From NCBI RefSeq assembly GCF_016765655.2, contig NZ_CP086106.1, positions 2,786,501-2,850,500 of the forward strand: 64,000 nucleotides of DNA, in the 5' to 3' direction. This document shows positions 26,012 to 37,256 of this stretch, piece by piece. Position numbers and translations under genes: made by a program. Origin of the DNA: Skermanella mucosa. Lineage in GTDB: Bacteria; Pseudomonadota; Alphaproteobacteria; Azospirillales; Azospirillaceae. Numbering within the stretch: position 1 is the first letter of the stretch; each line of letters opens with the position of its first letter. The notes under the pieces were generated by a model that was given only the letters and a program-made list of their open reading frames with translations, ran no database searches and had not been told where the DNA came from.

Positions 26012-26191
26012 ATGAGGATCATCGACATCGTTCTCGCAATCCTGGGGCTGGCGGGCTTCGCCGGGTTCCTCGGGATCATCGCGGCCTACGTGACGGAGCC
26101 GGTGCTGATCATCATCTTCGTCGCCTGCGTGGCGATGGCTGCATTCGATTTCGCCCAGGAGATCATGAAGAAGCGGTACGGCCAGGGGTGA
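26012..26191 (+). CDS. 59-residue membrane protein, hypothetical
   Basis: A very small protein with two hydrophobic segments: IDIVLAILGLAGFAGFLGIIAAY, a short TEPV turn, then LIIIFVACVAMAAFDFA, and a basic end EIMKKRYGQG. The positive C-terminus suggests that both ends face the cytoplasm. GAGGA lies seven bases before the ATG, and the gene begins 19 bases after the amidase stop, so it likely belongs to the TRAP-amidase operon. I do not recognise the family. It might aid transporter assembly, but there is no evidence beyond position. Confidence 0.75.
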   Translation: MRIIDIVLAILGLAGFAGFLGIIAAYVTEPVLIIIFVACVAMAAFDFAQEIMKKRYGQG

Positions 26192-26325
26192 CCCCGGACT
26201 GAGCGGCGGCACCCTTCGGCAGGGCTGCCCCGCGTCCGCGGGCTTGCAATGGCGGGGCCGGCTCTTTAGTGTCTGCCGCAATTGCCGCTGGGGCATCATC
26301 TCCAAGGAAGTTGCTGAAGCGCCTC

Positions 26326-27011
26326 ATGAAGGCCGCCGTCATTGTATTCCCCGGCTCCAACTGCGATCGCGACGTCAGCGTCGCTTTGGAGCACGCCACG
26401 GGCACAAAGCCCGCCATGGTCTGGCACCGCGACAGCGACCTTCCCCCGGTCGATCTGATCGCCGTTCCGGGCGGATTCTCCTACGGCGACTATCTGCGCA
26501 GCGGCGCGATGGCAGCCAGGTCCCCGGTGATGCGCGAGGTCGTGGCCCGCGCCAGGGCCGGCGTCCGTGTGCTGGGGATCTGCAACGGATTCCAGATCCT
26601 GACCGAAGCCGGCCTCCTGCCCGGCGCGCTGATGCGGAACGCCGGGCTGAAGTTCATCTGCCGGACCGTGGACCTGCGGGTCGAGAACACCGACAGCGCC
26701 TTCACCTCCGCCTTTTCCAAGGGGCAGGTCGTCCGGTTTCCGGTCGCCCATCACGACGGCAACTATTTCGCCGACGCCGACACGCTCGCGCAGATTGAGG
26801 ATGCCGGCATGGTGGCCTTCCGGTACGTCAGCCCCGGCGGCGTGATCGATGCGTCGGGCAACCCTAACGGCTCGGCCAACGCGATCGCCGGCCTGTTCAA
26901 CGAGACCCGTACCGTGCTGGGCATGATGCCGCACCCCGAGCGGGCCTACGAGCCGCTGCACGGCAATACCGACGGCAAGCCCCTGTTCGATGGTCTGGTG
27001 GAGGCCCTGTC

Positions 27012-27015
<4 letters not shown>
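26326..27015 (+). CDS. purQ: Phosphoribosylformylglycinamidine synthase subunit PurQ
   Basis: A 229-residue class I glutamine amidotransferase that feeds ammonia to PurL. The nucleophile is C86 in [14 protein letters not shown], with the His-Glu pair in [11 protein letters not shown]. It opens [16 protein letters not shown] as usual. I use the ATG at 26326; an in-frame ATG at 26269 would add 19 residues not found in PurQ. It overlaps purL by four bases (GTGA). It is separated from purS by the glycosylase, yceI, TRAP and amidase genes. About 135 bases lie between it and the small membrane gene, so it likely has its own promoter. Confidence 0.96.
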
Positions 27016-29228
<2,213 letters not shown>

Positions 29229-29256
29229 ACCCACAAGCTGAGCGGGAAGGCTGAAA

Positions 29257-29496
29257 ATGGCGATGGACGCGGCTCTCATCGAGAGCTTGATCAGGGAAGG
29301 CATCCCCGATGCCGAGGTTCGCATCGAGGATCTGCGTGGCGATGGCGATCATTACGCCGCCTATGTCGAAGCCGCCGCTTTCAAGGGCAAGACGCGCGTT
29401 CAACAGCACAAGATGGTTTACGACGCCCTGCAGGGCCGCATGGGCGGGGAACTCCACGCCCTCGCCCTGCAGACCAGCGTTCCCAAGGACGCGTGA
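29257..29496 (+). CDS. BolA family protein
   Basis: A 79-residue BolA-like protein. It shows the class II KH-like pattern with IRIEDLRGDGDHYAAYVEAAAF and the conserved helix KTRVQQHKMVYDALQGRMG, then LHALALQTSVP. The invariant histidine in QQHKMVYDAL can join a CGFS glutaredoxin in binding a [2Fe-2S] cluster. The grxD gene follows 80 bases later, which supports a BolA-Grx partnership in iron sensing or cluster delivery. GGAAGG stands seven bases before the ATG. It is of the short YrbA/IbaG-like type. Confidence 0.94.
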   Translation: MAMDAALIESLIREGIPDAEVRIEDLRGDGDHYAAYVEAAAFKGKTRVQQHKMVYDALQGRMGGELHALALQTSVPKDA

Positions 29497-29507
29497 TCGC
29501 CCCCACC

Positions 29508-29533
29508 GCCGGTTCCCAATGCCGGTTCCCACT
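29508..29533. repeat. 13-base tandem repeat between bolA and grxD
   Basis: GCCGGTTCCCAAT (29508-29520) is followed at once by GCCGGTTCCCACT (29521-29533) and a third partial GCCGG. It lies in the short space before the grxD ribosome site. Confidence 0.75.
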
Positions 29534-29575
29534 GCCGGCCGCCCCAAACGATCGAATTCACGAGGATATCGAGAG

Positions 29576-29914
29576 ATGGATAATTCCGTAGCAGAGCGGA
29601 TCAAGAGCGACATCGAGAGCAACGACGTCGTCCTCTACATGAAGGGCACCCCGGTCTTCCCGCAGTGCGGTTTCTCGTCCGCCGTGGTCCAGGTGCTGAC
29701 CCATTTGGGCGTCAAGTTCAAGGGCATCGACGTGCTGGTCGACCCGAGCCTGCGCGAGGGCATCAAGACCTTCAGCAGCTGGCCGACCATCCCGCAGCTC
29801 TACGTCAAGGGCGAGTTCGTCGGTGGCTGCGACATCGTCCGCGAGATGTACCAGACCGGCGAACTGACGGAGATGCTGAGCTCCAAGGGCGTGGACGTCC
29901 AGATTAAGGCCTGA
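29576..29914 (+). CDS. grxD: Monothiol glutaredoxin, Grx4 family
   Basis: A 112-residue CGFS-type glutaredoxin. The active motif is KGTPVFPQCGFSS, with the cysteine that holds a bridging [2Fe-2S] cluster with glutathione. The glutathione-binding parts WPTIPQLYVKGEFVGGCDI are complete. Such proteins carry iron-sulfur clusters and pair with BolA proteins, whose gene is just upstream. I chose the ATG at 29576 (MDNSVAERIKSDI), the standard family start. A clear terminator follows the stop, so this ends the purQ-purL-bolA-grxD unit. Confidence 0.96.
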   Translation: MDNSVAERIKSDIESNDVVLYMKGTPVFPQCGFSSAVVQVLTHLGVKFKGIDVLVDPSLREGIKTFSSWPTIPQLYVKGEFVGGCDIVREMYQTGELTEMLSSKGVDVQIKA

Positions 29915-29946
29915 CCGCTCCCGCTCAGTTGGAAACTTCCGGGAAA

Positions 29947-29971
29947 GGGCTCCGCTTGCGGAGCCCTTTTT
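29947..29971 (+). terminator. Rho-independent terminator after grxD
   Basis: GGGCTCCGC (29947-29955) pairs with GCGGAGCCC (29958-29966), followed by five T residues (29967-29971). Confidence 0.92.
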
Positions 29972-30099
29972 CGTGTCCGTATCCAAGTCACTCAAGCACC
30001 CGATCCCGCCTTTTGGCATATGTCTTCGTTAAGCGGTCGGTAATGCTTAGCACGCGAAAGTCCTGGCCGAAGAAGAAGTAAAGGGAAAAGGACTTGGTC

Positions 30100-31467
30100 A
30101 TGGCACGCGGTTCGACTACGGCAGTCACCAGCGGCTTCGCTCGACACCTGACGCTGCGGTTCGTGGGATCGGCCGTCGCTTACGCCCTGCTCGGGATCGG
30201 CGTCATCGGCGCCTCCATGTCGGTGCTCGTCCTCATGGGGCTTCGCCGATTCTCGCAGGACTGGACGGCGCTCGTGGCCGAAGCCCGCCTCCCGGGTGCC
30301 GAGAGCCTGACCTCCACCGTCTCCCTGATGTCCTTCCTGGTGACCTGGGGCAGCGTCGCGACCATCAGCACCCTGATATCGGTCGGCCTGTTCTTCCTGT
30401 GGTTCACGCGCAGCCGGGTCGTCAATCCGCTGGTGCGGCTGACCGGCGCCATCGACCAGCTTGCCGGCGGACAATCGACCGTCTCGATCCCCTATGCTGC
30501 GCAGCAGGACGAGATCGGGGTCATGGCGCGCGCCGTTCTGGTCCTCAAGCAGAACACCGTCGAAAAGCTTCGACTGGAGGCCGAACAGGCCGCCCTCAAG
30601 CAGCAGTCGGAGGCGGAGCGCAGGCGCGTGCTGGGCGATCTCGCCGGCCGTCTGGACGAGAGCATCGGTCAGGTCGTCGAGACACTGTCCGGAGCGGCCA
30701 CCGCGCTCCAGTCCAACGCGCAGCTTATGCTGCATTCCTGCGATGACGCACGCCAGCGTTCGTCAGCCATCGCCTCGACCTCGAAGACCTCATCCGCCAG
30801 CGTCGAGAGCCTGGCCTCCGCCGCGAACGCACTGTCGGACAGCATCGCCGACATCGAGCGGCAGACCGGTAAGGCGACCAGCATCGCCCGCACCGGAATG
30901 GACCAGGTTGCCGCGACGAACGAGGTGGTGACGGGGCTGAACGATACCGTCCGGGAGATCGGGCAGGTGGTCGGCATGATCGGCGAGATCGCGGCCCAGA
31001 CCAACCTGCTCGCGCTCAACGCCACCATCGAATCCGCCCGGGCAGGCATGGCGGGCAAGGGTTTTGCCGTCGTCGCGAGCGAGGTGAAGAACCTGGCCGG
31101 ACAGGCCGGACGCGCGACCGAGGAAGTGACCCAGAAGATCCATCAGATCCAGGAGGTTACCGGAAGGGCGGTCGCGACCATGACCAGCGTCGCGCAGACC
31201 ATCGAGCAGATCGGCGGCATCGTCACCGACATCGCGTCGGCCGTCGAGCGCCAGAGCACCGCGGCGAGAACGATCGCCCACAATGTGGACACCGCCTCCG
31301 ACGGGACGCGGCGGGTCTACAGCGACATCGAGCGGGTCGCCTCCGCCACCGAGAACTCCGGGCGGACGGCCGACCAGGTCATGTCGTCGGCCCGTTCGGT
31401 GAACGACAAGGCCAGGGACCTCCGCTCGACCGTGGACAGCTTCCTGCAGAAATTGCGCAGCGCCTGA
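30100..31467 (+). CDS. Methyl-accepting chemotaxis protein with a minimal periplasmic loop
   Basis: A 455-residue chemoreceptor. Two membrane segments ([21 protein letters not shown] and [19 protein letters not shown]) enclose only about 45 periplasmic residues, too few for a standard ligand domain. A HAMP domain follows ([16 protein letters not shown]), then the signalling hairpin with the tip [21 protein letters not shown]. The usual EAARAGE is altered to ESARAGM. It may sense through the membrane, through HAMP or via a partner protein. I use ATG 30100; a TTG at 30094 is less likely. AAAAGGA lies 8 bases before. It is monocistronic, with rarD 88 bases on. Confidence 0.93.
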   Translation: MARGSTTAVTSGFARHLTLRFVGSAVAYALLGIGVIGASMSVLVLMGLRRFSQDWTALVAEARLPGAESLTSTVSLMSFLVTWGSVATISTLISVGLFFLWFTRSRVVNPLVRLTGAIDQLAGGQSTVSIPYAAQQDEIGVMARAVLVLKQNTVEKLRLEAEQAALKQQSEAERRRVLGDLAGRLDESIGQVVETLSGAATALQSNAQLMLHSCDDARQRSSAIASTSKTSSASVESLASAANALSDSIADIERQTGKATSIARTGMDQVAATNEVVTGLNDTVREIGQVVGMIGEIAAQTNLLALNATIESARAGMAGKGFAVVASEVKNLAGQAGRATEEVTQKIHQIQEVTGRAVATMTSVAQTIEQIGGIVTDIASAVERQSTAARTIAHNVDTASDGTRRVYSDIERVASATENSGRTADQVMSSARSVNDKARDLRSTVDSFLQKLRSA

Positions 31468-31555
31468 CCTGTCCAGACACGTCGCAGGTCAGTCATGCCT
31501 GCGGTGCAGGACGTCCGATGCACCGGTTGGTCCGCTGCCGTGTTAAGCAGCGATC

Positions 31556-32500
31556 ATGTCCGATTCGCCCCTCACCAATCCCGGAAGCCCTCGCGTGGCC
31601 CGTGACGCGCGCGCTCCCGTCGATCCCGCCGTTTCCGGCGTCCTGTACGCGCTCGGCGCCTTCCTGGTCTGGGGTGTCGCCCCGATCTTCTTCAAGGCGC
31701 TCCAGCCGGCCACTCCGGTAGAGATCCTGTCGCACCGGGTGCTCTGGTCGCTGCTGCTGATGATCGTCCTGGTGCTGGTGATGCGCGACCCGCGCGACGT
31801 CGTAACCGCCCTGTCCAGCGCCCGGCGCGTCGGTGTCTTCGCCCTGACCACCTGCCTCGTAACGACGAACTGGCTGCTGTTCATCTGGGCGGTCAACAGC
31901 GACCATATCGTCCAGACCAGCCTGGGCTATTACATCAACCCGCTGGTCAATGTCGTGCTCGGGGTGCTGTTCCTCGGCGAGCGCCTGAACATCAAGCAGA
32001 CGCTTTCTGTAGCGCTGGCGGCGATCGGCGTCACCAGCCTCGTGATCAGCCTGGGCGAACTGCCCTGGGTTTCGCTGACCTTGGCGACCACCTTCGGCTT
32101 CTATGCCCTGATCCGGAAGAAGGCGGCCATCGATCCGCTCGTCGGGTTGCTGATCGAGACGGCGATGCTGACGCCCTTCGCGGCGATCTATCTGATCTGG
32201 ATCGGCGCCGCGGGCACGGGTGTCTTCACCTTGGACGATCCCGGACTGGCGGCGCTGCTGGCCGTCTCCGGCGTGGTCACGGCACTGCCGCTGATCTTCT
32301 TCAACTTCGGCGCCCAACGCCTGAAACTGTCGACCATGGGGCTGATGCAGTACATCTCGCCGACGCTCCAGCTGGCGGTCGGCGTGCTTCTGTTCGGCGA
32401 AGCCTTCACTCCCGCCCATGCCATCGCTTTCGGGCTGATCTGGCTGGCGCTGGCGATCTACAGCACCGATGCCTTTCTGTTGCACCGGGCGCGCAGGTAG
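31556..32500 (+). CDS. rarD: EamA family transporter RarD
   Basis: A 314-residue membrane protein with about ten hydrophobic segments. It opens with the RarD motif GVLYALGAFLVWGVAPIFFKALQ and ILSHRVLWSLLLMIVLV, then NWLLFIWAVNSDHIVQTSLGYYINPLVNVVLG in the middle. The second half repeats the EamA fold. RarD proteins are linked to chloramphenicol sensitivity in Pseudomonas, but the natural substrate is not known. The gene ends before the hairpin shared with rpsD, which faces it. It is probably transcribed alone. Confidence 0.93.
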   Translation: MSDSPLTNPGSPRVARDARAPVDPAVSGVLYALGAFLVWGVAPIFFKALQPATPVEILSHRVLWSLLLMIVLVLVMRDPRDVVTALSSARRVGVFALTTCLVTTNWLLFIWAVNSDHIVQTSLGYYINPLVNVVLGVLFLGERLNIKQTLSVALAAIGVTSLVISLGELPWVSLTLATTFGFYALIRKKAAIDPLVGLLIETAMLTPFAAIYLIWIGAAGTGVFTLDDPGLAALLAVSGVVTALPLIFFNFGAQRLKLSTMGLMQYISPTLQLAVGVLLFGEAFTPAHAIAFGLIWLALAIYSTDAFLLHRARR

Positions 32501-32526
32501 GCTTTCGTCCCTTCGGGGCGGGCATG

Positions 32527-32558
32527 AAAAAAGGGGCGCCGGTTCGAGCCGGCGCCCC
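32527..32558 (-). terminator. Terminator of rpsD (also behind rarD)
   Basis: GGGGCGCCGG (32533-32542) pairs with CCGGCGCCCC (32549-32558). On the minus strand it is followed by six T residues (plus-strand A at 32527-32532), so it ends rpsD. The plus side, behind rarD, has only a broken T-rich stretch. Confidence 0.9.
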
Positions 32559-32581
32559 TCTTGTTCTTCAAACCGCCAGGA

Positions 32582-33196
32582 TCAGCGGCTGTAGTACTCG
32601 ACCACCAGGTTCGGTTCCATCTGGACCGGGTACGGCACGTCGGCGAAGGCCGGGGCGCGCACGAAGGTGCCCTTCAGGGCCGAGGTGTCGACGTCCAGAT
32701 AGTCGGGGATGTCGCGCTCACCGGAAGCGATCGCTTCCATGACCAGCGCCATCTGCTTCGACTTCTGCTTGACCTCGATCACGTCGCCGTCCTTGACCTG
32801 GTAGGACGGAATGTTGACGCGCTTGCCGTTGACGCGGACATGGCCATGGTTCACGAACTGGCGCGCGGCGAACGGGGTCGGGACGAACTTCATGCGGTAG
32901 ACGACGGCGTCGAGCCGGCGCTCCAGCAGCTGGATCAGGTTCTCGCCGGTGTCGCCACGACGGCGGACGGCCTCGGCATAGAGACGGCGGAACTGCTTCT
33001 CGCCGATGTTGGCGTAATAGCCCTTCAGCTTCTGCTTGGCCATCAGCTGCAGGCCGAAGTCGGACGGCTTCTTGCGACGCTGGCCGTGCTGGCCGGGACC
33101 GTATTCACGGCGGTTGATCGGGCTCTTCGGGCGACCCCAGAGGTTTACGCCCAGACGGCGGTCGATCTTGTACTTGGACTCTTGACGCTTGCTCAT
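32582..33196 (-). CDS. rpsD: 30S ribosomal protein S4
   Basis: A 204-residue S4 protein, a primary 16S rRNA binder and assembly initiator. It begins [21 protein letters not shown] and has [30 protein letters not shown], then the S4 domain [40 protein letters not shown]. In many bacteria S4 also represses its own operon. Here it is alone, away from the alpha operon, which is common in alphaproteobacteria. It has a strong promoter 130 bases upstream and its own terminator. The leader of about 120 bases could hold an autoregulatory site; none is evident. Confidence 0.98.
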   Translation of the reverse strand: MSKRQESKYKIDRRLGVNLWGRPKSPINRREYGPGQHGQRRKKPSDFGLQLMAKQKLKGYYANIGEKQFRRLYAEAVRRRGDTGENLIQLLERRLDAVVYRMKFVPTPFAARQFVNHGHVRVNGKRVNIPSYQVKDGDVIEVKQKSKQMALVMEAIASGERDIPDYLDVDTSALKGTFVRAPAFADVPYPVQMEPNLVVEYYSR

Positions 33197-33324
33197 ACGC
33201 TATCGCTTTCGACGCTGTTTGTTGTCCCAATAGTTCCTGCCGGTCAGTGGATCCCGTAGGACCTGATCGACCGCGGACGGGGCGTTACCGCATGCACGCC
33301 CGCCTTCTTGGGAGGAAGCGCCGC

Positions 33325-33352
33325 ACTATACAAACCGGAAGCCGAAAGTCAA
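33325..33352 (-). promoter_or_regulatory. Strong sigma-70 promoter of rpsD
   Basis: On the minus strand TTGACT (33352-33347) and TATAGT (33330-33325) are 16 bases apart. Transcription should begin near 33318, leaving an untranslated leader of about 120 bases before rpsD. The spacing and both hexamers are close to consensus. Confidence 0.75.
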
Positions 33353-33384
33353 ACGGATGTCGCCTAAAAAGCCACTGCGCGGCG

Positions 33385-35109
33385 TCATACCCTGGTCCGC
33401 GACGCATTGACCGAGCGGATATCGGCCAGAAAGCGGTCGATCATGGTGCGCAGGTCGCTCGCCTGGCTGGACAGCGTGCCTACCGCGCCGTTGACGTCCT
33501 CCGCGGCCTTGCCGGTTTCTCCGGCACCGTCCCGGACGCCTTCGATGCTGCGGGACACCGTACGGGTTCCGTCGGCCGCCTGCAGCGCGCTGTCGACGAT
33601 CTCGTGGGTGGCGCCGCTCTGGTCCCGGACCGCGCCGGCGATGATGCCGCCGATCTCGTTCATCCGGCCGATGATCGACGTGATCTCGCGAATCGCCTCC
33701 GCCCCCAGGCGGGTCGCGTCCTGCACGGCGGCGATCTGGGCCGTGATCTCGCCAGTGGCGTGGGCCGTCTGGTTCGCCAGATCCTTGACCTCGTGGGCGA
33801 CCACCGCGAAACCCTTCCCGGCTTCCCCTGCCCGTGCCGCCTCGATCGTGGCGTTCAGGGCCAGCAGGTTCGTCTTGGCCGCGATGCTGGTGATCAGCTT
33901 GACCACCTCGCCGATCTTCCGGGTCGTTTCATCCATGCCGGTGACCAGATCGTTGGCCCGCTGCGCCGACGTGACGGCCTGGCCGGAGACCCGCGTGGAC
34001 TCGCCCACCTGGCGGTCGATCTCGACGATGGCCAGCGACAGGCGTTCCGCCGTGGCCGCCACGGTATCGACGTTGGCGGAAGCCTGGGCCGCGGCGCCGG
34101 CGACCGAGTCGGCCTGGTGCTCCGTCTGCTGCGCGACGGCCGAGAGAGACTCCGCCGCTTTCTCAAGGGTGACGGTCGCGGCCGATACCTGGTTCAGGGT
34201 CCGGGAAATCTCTCCGTCGAGCGACAGGACGAGCTGTTCCATGGCCTGGGCGCGTCGCTCGCGCTGCTCGTGCTCGTGCTTCTGCGCTTCCCAGGACTGA
34301 TCCAGCTTTATGCCATTGTCCCTGAACACCGCCAGCGACTCCACGATGGCACCCAGTTCGTCGCTCCGGGCAAGCGCGGCGATATCGACGTCACGCTCTC
34401 CGTCGGCGAGCTTCCGGGTCACGGCGGCGATCCGCTCGATGGAGCCGGTGGTCGACCGGCCGATGCCCCAGGAGAACCCGGCAACCACCACGGCGGCGAG
34501 CAGTGTCGACCCCAGGAACACCAGCCTCATCAGGTCGGCCGCGGTAGCGGACTGGTCGGCCTGCCCCCGGGCGTTCTCGACTCCGGAATCGATGATGCCG
34601 GCGATCAGCGCATTGAGCTTCTTATAGTTCTCCTCCAGCGGCCCGATCAGCTTGACCACCCCCCGGAAATCGAACTCCAGCATCGACTCGACGACGTCGA
34701 TCATCTCGCGGTACGTGCCGAGCCCCTCGATCGCCTCGTCCAGCTTGCCGAGTTCCTGCGGCTGGGCGTATCGGTCGCGCCAGGTGCCGAGATCCCGGAT
34801 GATCGAATCCAGTTCGCCGCGGATCGCCGTCAGCCGCTCCGGCACGTGCGCATCGTTGCCCTGGGCGGCTTTTGCGACGACGGTCTGGTAGAGATGGCCG
34901 TTCACCCTGTCGATCCGTCCGCTGACCGTCGCAAGGTCGATGCCGCCCCGCAGGTTCGCCTCGACCATGGTCCGGAGGTCTCCGACGAGCCTGCCCAACC
35001 CCGTGTAGCCCACCGTGGCGACGACCATCATCAGGCAGACCGCCAGACCCGGCGCGAGGGCGAACTTGAAGAAGAACGGCAGGTTGGACAGAGTCGGGCG
35101 CTTCGCCAT
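33385..35109 (-). CDS. Methyl-accepting chemotaxis protein in a YfiR/TonB-receptor operon
   Basis: A 574-residue chemoreceptor. The first membrane segment ([22 protein letters not shown]) is followed by an all-helical periplasmic region of about 160 residues. The second segment is [28 protein letters not shown] domain and the signalling hairpin follow, with the tip [24 protein letters not shown]. The periplasmic domain looks like a four-helix bundle without a recognisable small-molecule fold. The gene is last of three, 36 bases after the TonB-receptor gene, with GGAGAAG before the ATG. I infer that its input is a periplasmic protein, possibly the YfiR-like product, not a free ligand. Confidence 0.93.
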   Translation of the reverse strand: MAKRPTLSNLPFFFKFALAPGLAVCLMMVVATVGYTGLGRLVGDLRTMVEANLRGGIDLATVSGRIDRVNGHLYQTVVAKAAQGNDAHVPERLTAIRGELDSIIRDLGTWRDRYAQPQELGKLDEAIEGLGTYREMIDVVESMLEFDFRGVVKLIGPLEENYKKLNALIAGIIDSGVENARGQADQSATAADLMRLVFLGSTLLAAVVVAGFSWGIGRSTTGSIERIAAVTRKLADGERDVDIAALARSDELGAIVESLAVFRDNGIKLDQSWEAQKHEHEQRERRAQAMEQLVLSLDGEISRTLNQVSAATVTLEKAAESLSAVAQQTEHQADSVAGAAAQASANVDTVAATAERLSLAIVEIDRQVGESTRVSGQAVTSAQRANDLVTGMDETTRKIGEVVKLITSIAAKTNLLALNATIEAARAGEAGKGFAVVAHEVKDLANQTAHATGEITAQIAAVQDATRLGAEAIREITSIIGRMNEIGGIIAGAVRDQSGATHEIVDSALQAADGTRTVSRSIEGVRDGAGETGKAAEDVNGAVGTLSSQASDLRTMIDRFLADIRSVNASRTRV

Positions 35110-35145
35110 GATGGCTTCTCCGGACAGGGTTTCCGAAGCGGGAAC

Positions 35146-37218
35146 TCAGTAGTCGGCCCGCACCGAGAAATAGAGCCTCCGTTCGACCTCGGGCAGCGAG
35201 GTCTCCCGGTGGCTCGTCTGGTTGAACGACAGTCCCTCCACCGCGACGGTGATGATGTCGTTCAGGTGATAGCCGACGCGGCCGCTCAACGTGATCCGGT
35301 CCTCGACGTCGGCCAGCCCCCACATGCCGGCGCCGGGCTGATACTGCGGCACCCGGTAGCCGGAGACGTAGTTGGCGAAGAGGTCCGCCTCGAACCCGCC
35401 GCGCGTATAGCCGATCCGCCCGTTCACCTTGTGCCGCGGCGTGGAGTCCTCGAAGGCGACGGCCGTCGGATTGCCGTCGTTGTAGGCCGCGACCAGATCG
35501 TCGTCGACGATCTCGAACGCGTAGTTCAGCCCCCAGCGCCAAGCGGTGCCGATGCGGCCGTCCATGCCGACTTCCAACCCCGTGGCGTCCGAACTGCCGA
35601 CATTGCCGAACAGGAAATCGACCGGGATCGGGAAGGTGTTGAAGTCGATCGAGCTGATCCGGGTCGGATCGACGTCTCCGATCAGGTTCTTCGAGGTTTG
35701 CCGGTACAGGCTGAATCGGGCCAGCGCGTCGATCTGCGGGATCTGCCGGTCGTATCCCAGCTCATAATTCATGACCGACATCGGGTCGATATCCGGGCTA
35801 CCCGATATCCGGGAATAGATCGGCAGCGGACTGCCGGGATTCGGCGGGAACCCGTCGTGATAGCCGAAGGCCAGCATCGAGGGGAGCTGCACGCCCCGCG
35901 ACGCCATTACGCGTACCGTGTCGAGCTTGGTCGGCCGCCACGCAAGGCTGCTGTTGAAGCTGTATTCCGTCAGGTTCTTGTCGTAGTCGTCGTTGGTGAA
36001 CGGCCCGGTGGCGCTCGGGAAGTTAGCCAGGGTCACCGGCCCGCTGCGGTCCAGCCGCAGATGGTCCACCCGGACCGCGTTGGTCAGCGACACCGACTTC
36101 GACACCGACCAGTCCCACATTCCGCCGGCGGAGTAGACGTCGTAGGAGACGGTGGCTTCCTTGTGCGGCACGACTTCCATGGTGTTGTGCCGGTACTCGC
36201 CGGAGATCCGGAAGCTGTGGTCGGCGCCGACCTTGAACAGGTCCTGGAGCTTCGCCACGGTGACGCTGTTGGTAATCGGCAGGTCCGACGAGACGCCGCC
36301 GCTGTCCAGGTCGGCCTCCAGCCAGTTGCGGTAGATGGAGGCTTCCCACAGGCCCCAGCCGCTCTCGCCCGTCAGCGACGTGCGGGCGGAATAGGTATCC
36401 GTCGTCGCCCGCGACGGCGTGTAGATCGAAAGCGTGTCGGTATATTCCAGGTGGCTGCGCGTCAATTCGACGCCCCACTGCATGTCGTCCGTCACCTGGA
36501 CCAAGCCGTCAAGGCTGAGCGACCGCCGCTCCGGCCCCCGGCGCAGGCGGTCCTCCAGCGCGCTCGCGTCGGTGTCGAACTCGTCGGCGTCGGAGGCGCC
36601 GGCGGATATCTTCAGACCCGCCCTGTCGCCGGCCTTCAGGGTATTGACCAGCGAGACCTGCCGGTACTTCTGCGTCCCGCCGCGCAGGGTCGCGGTGTTC
36701 ACGTCGTCGTAGAGCGGCGAAAAGGTGATGATGTTGATCACGCCGGCGACGGCGTTGAATCCGAACAGCGCCGAGTTGGGTCCCTTCACTACCTCGATCT
36801 GGCGGATTTCCGACAGTTCGACGGGGATCGCATTCCAGGTCGTGACGCCGTAATGATCGAGATAAACCTGCCGGCCGTTCACCAGCACCAGCAGCCGGGG
36901 CGAGGCCGCCTGGTTGTATCCGCGCACGCCGACATCGGTGGCGCCGTTGGTCCAGCGCCAGACATCGACCCCGGCGACGTTCCGCAGGATTTCGGGAATG
37001 TCGTTGGCACCGGATCGGCGAATGTCCTCCGCGGTGATGATGTCCATGGTGACCGGCACTTCGGTCTGCCGCTGCGGCTTGCCGGTGGCGCTGGTGGTCA
37101 CCGGCTCCTTGAACAGCGCCTCCAGCTCTCCGTAGTTGATCGTTTGGGCGGTCGCCGACCCGGTCGCGGTCAGGGCGAGCGCGATGCCGATGGATGCGAG
37201 CGGAAACAGGGTCTTCAT
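35146..37218 (-). CDS. TonB-dependent outer-membrane receptor
   Basis: A 690-residue receptor with a signal peptide (MKTLFPLASIGIALALTATG ... ATAQ). The plug domain has VTMDIITAEDIRRSGANDIPEILRNVAGVDV, GVRGYNQAASPRLLVLVNGRQVY and IEVVKGPNSALFGFNAVAGVINI. The barrel ends with an aromatic (VRADY) as needed for insertion. No classical TonB box is obvious; the mature N-terminus reads LEALFKEPVTTSATG. I chose the ATG at 37218 with GAGGA before it; a longer frame overlaps yfiR. It lies between yfiR and a chemoreceptor gene, so it may act as a sensor or transducer as well as a porter. The ligand is unknown. Confidence 0.93.
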   Translation of the reverse strand: MKTLFPLASIGIALALTATGSATAQTINYGELEALFKEPVTTSATGKPQRQTEVPVTMDIITAEDIRRSGANDIPEILRNVAGVDVWRWTNGATDVGVRGYNQAASPRLLVLVNGRQVYLDHYGVTTWNAIPVELSEIRQIEVVKGPNSALFGFNAVAGVINIITFSPLYDDVNTATLRGGTQKYRQVSLVNTLKAGDRAGLKISAGASDADEFDTDASALEDRLRRGPERRSLSLDGLVQVTDDMQWGVELTRSHLEYTDTLSIYTPSRATTDTYSARTSLTGESGWGLWEASIYRNWLEADLDSGGVSSDLPITNSVTVAKLQDLFKVGADHSFRISGEYRHNTMEVVPHKEATVSYDVYSAGGMWDWSVSKSVSLTNAVRVDHLRLDRSGPVTLANFPSATGPFTNDDYDKNLTEYSFNSSLAWRPTKLDTVRVMASRGVQLPSMLAFGYHDGFPPNPGSPLPIYSRISGSPDIDPMSVMNYELGYDRQIPQIDALARFSLYRQTSKNLIGDVDPTRISSIDFNTFPIPVDFLFGNVGSSDATGLEVGMDGRIGTAWRWGLNYAFEIVDDDLVAAYNDGNPTAVAFEDSTPRHKVNGRIGYTRGGFEADLFANYVSGYRVPQYQPGAGMWGLADVEDRITLSGRVGYHLNDIITVAVEGLSFNQTSHRETSLPEVERRLYFSVRADY

Positions 37219-37256
37219 GGCGGATCCTCGGAGCGTCACGCTAGGCGGGGACGGCA

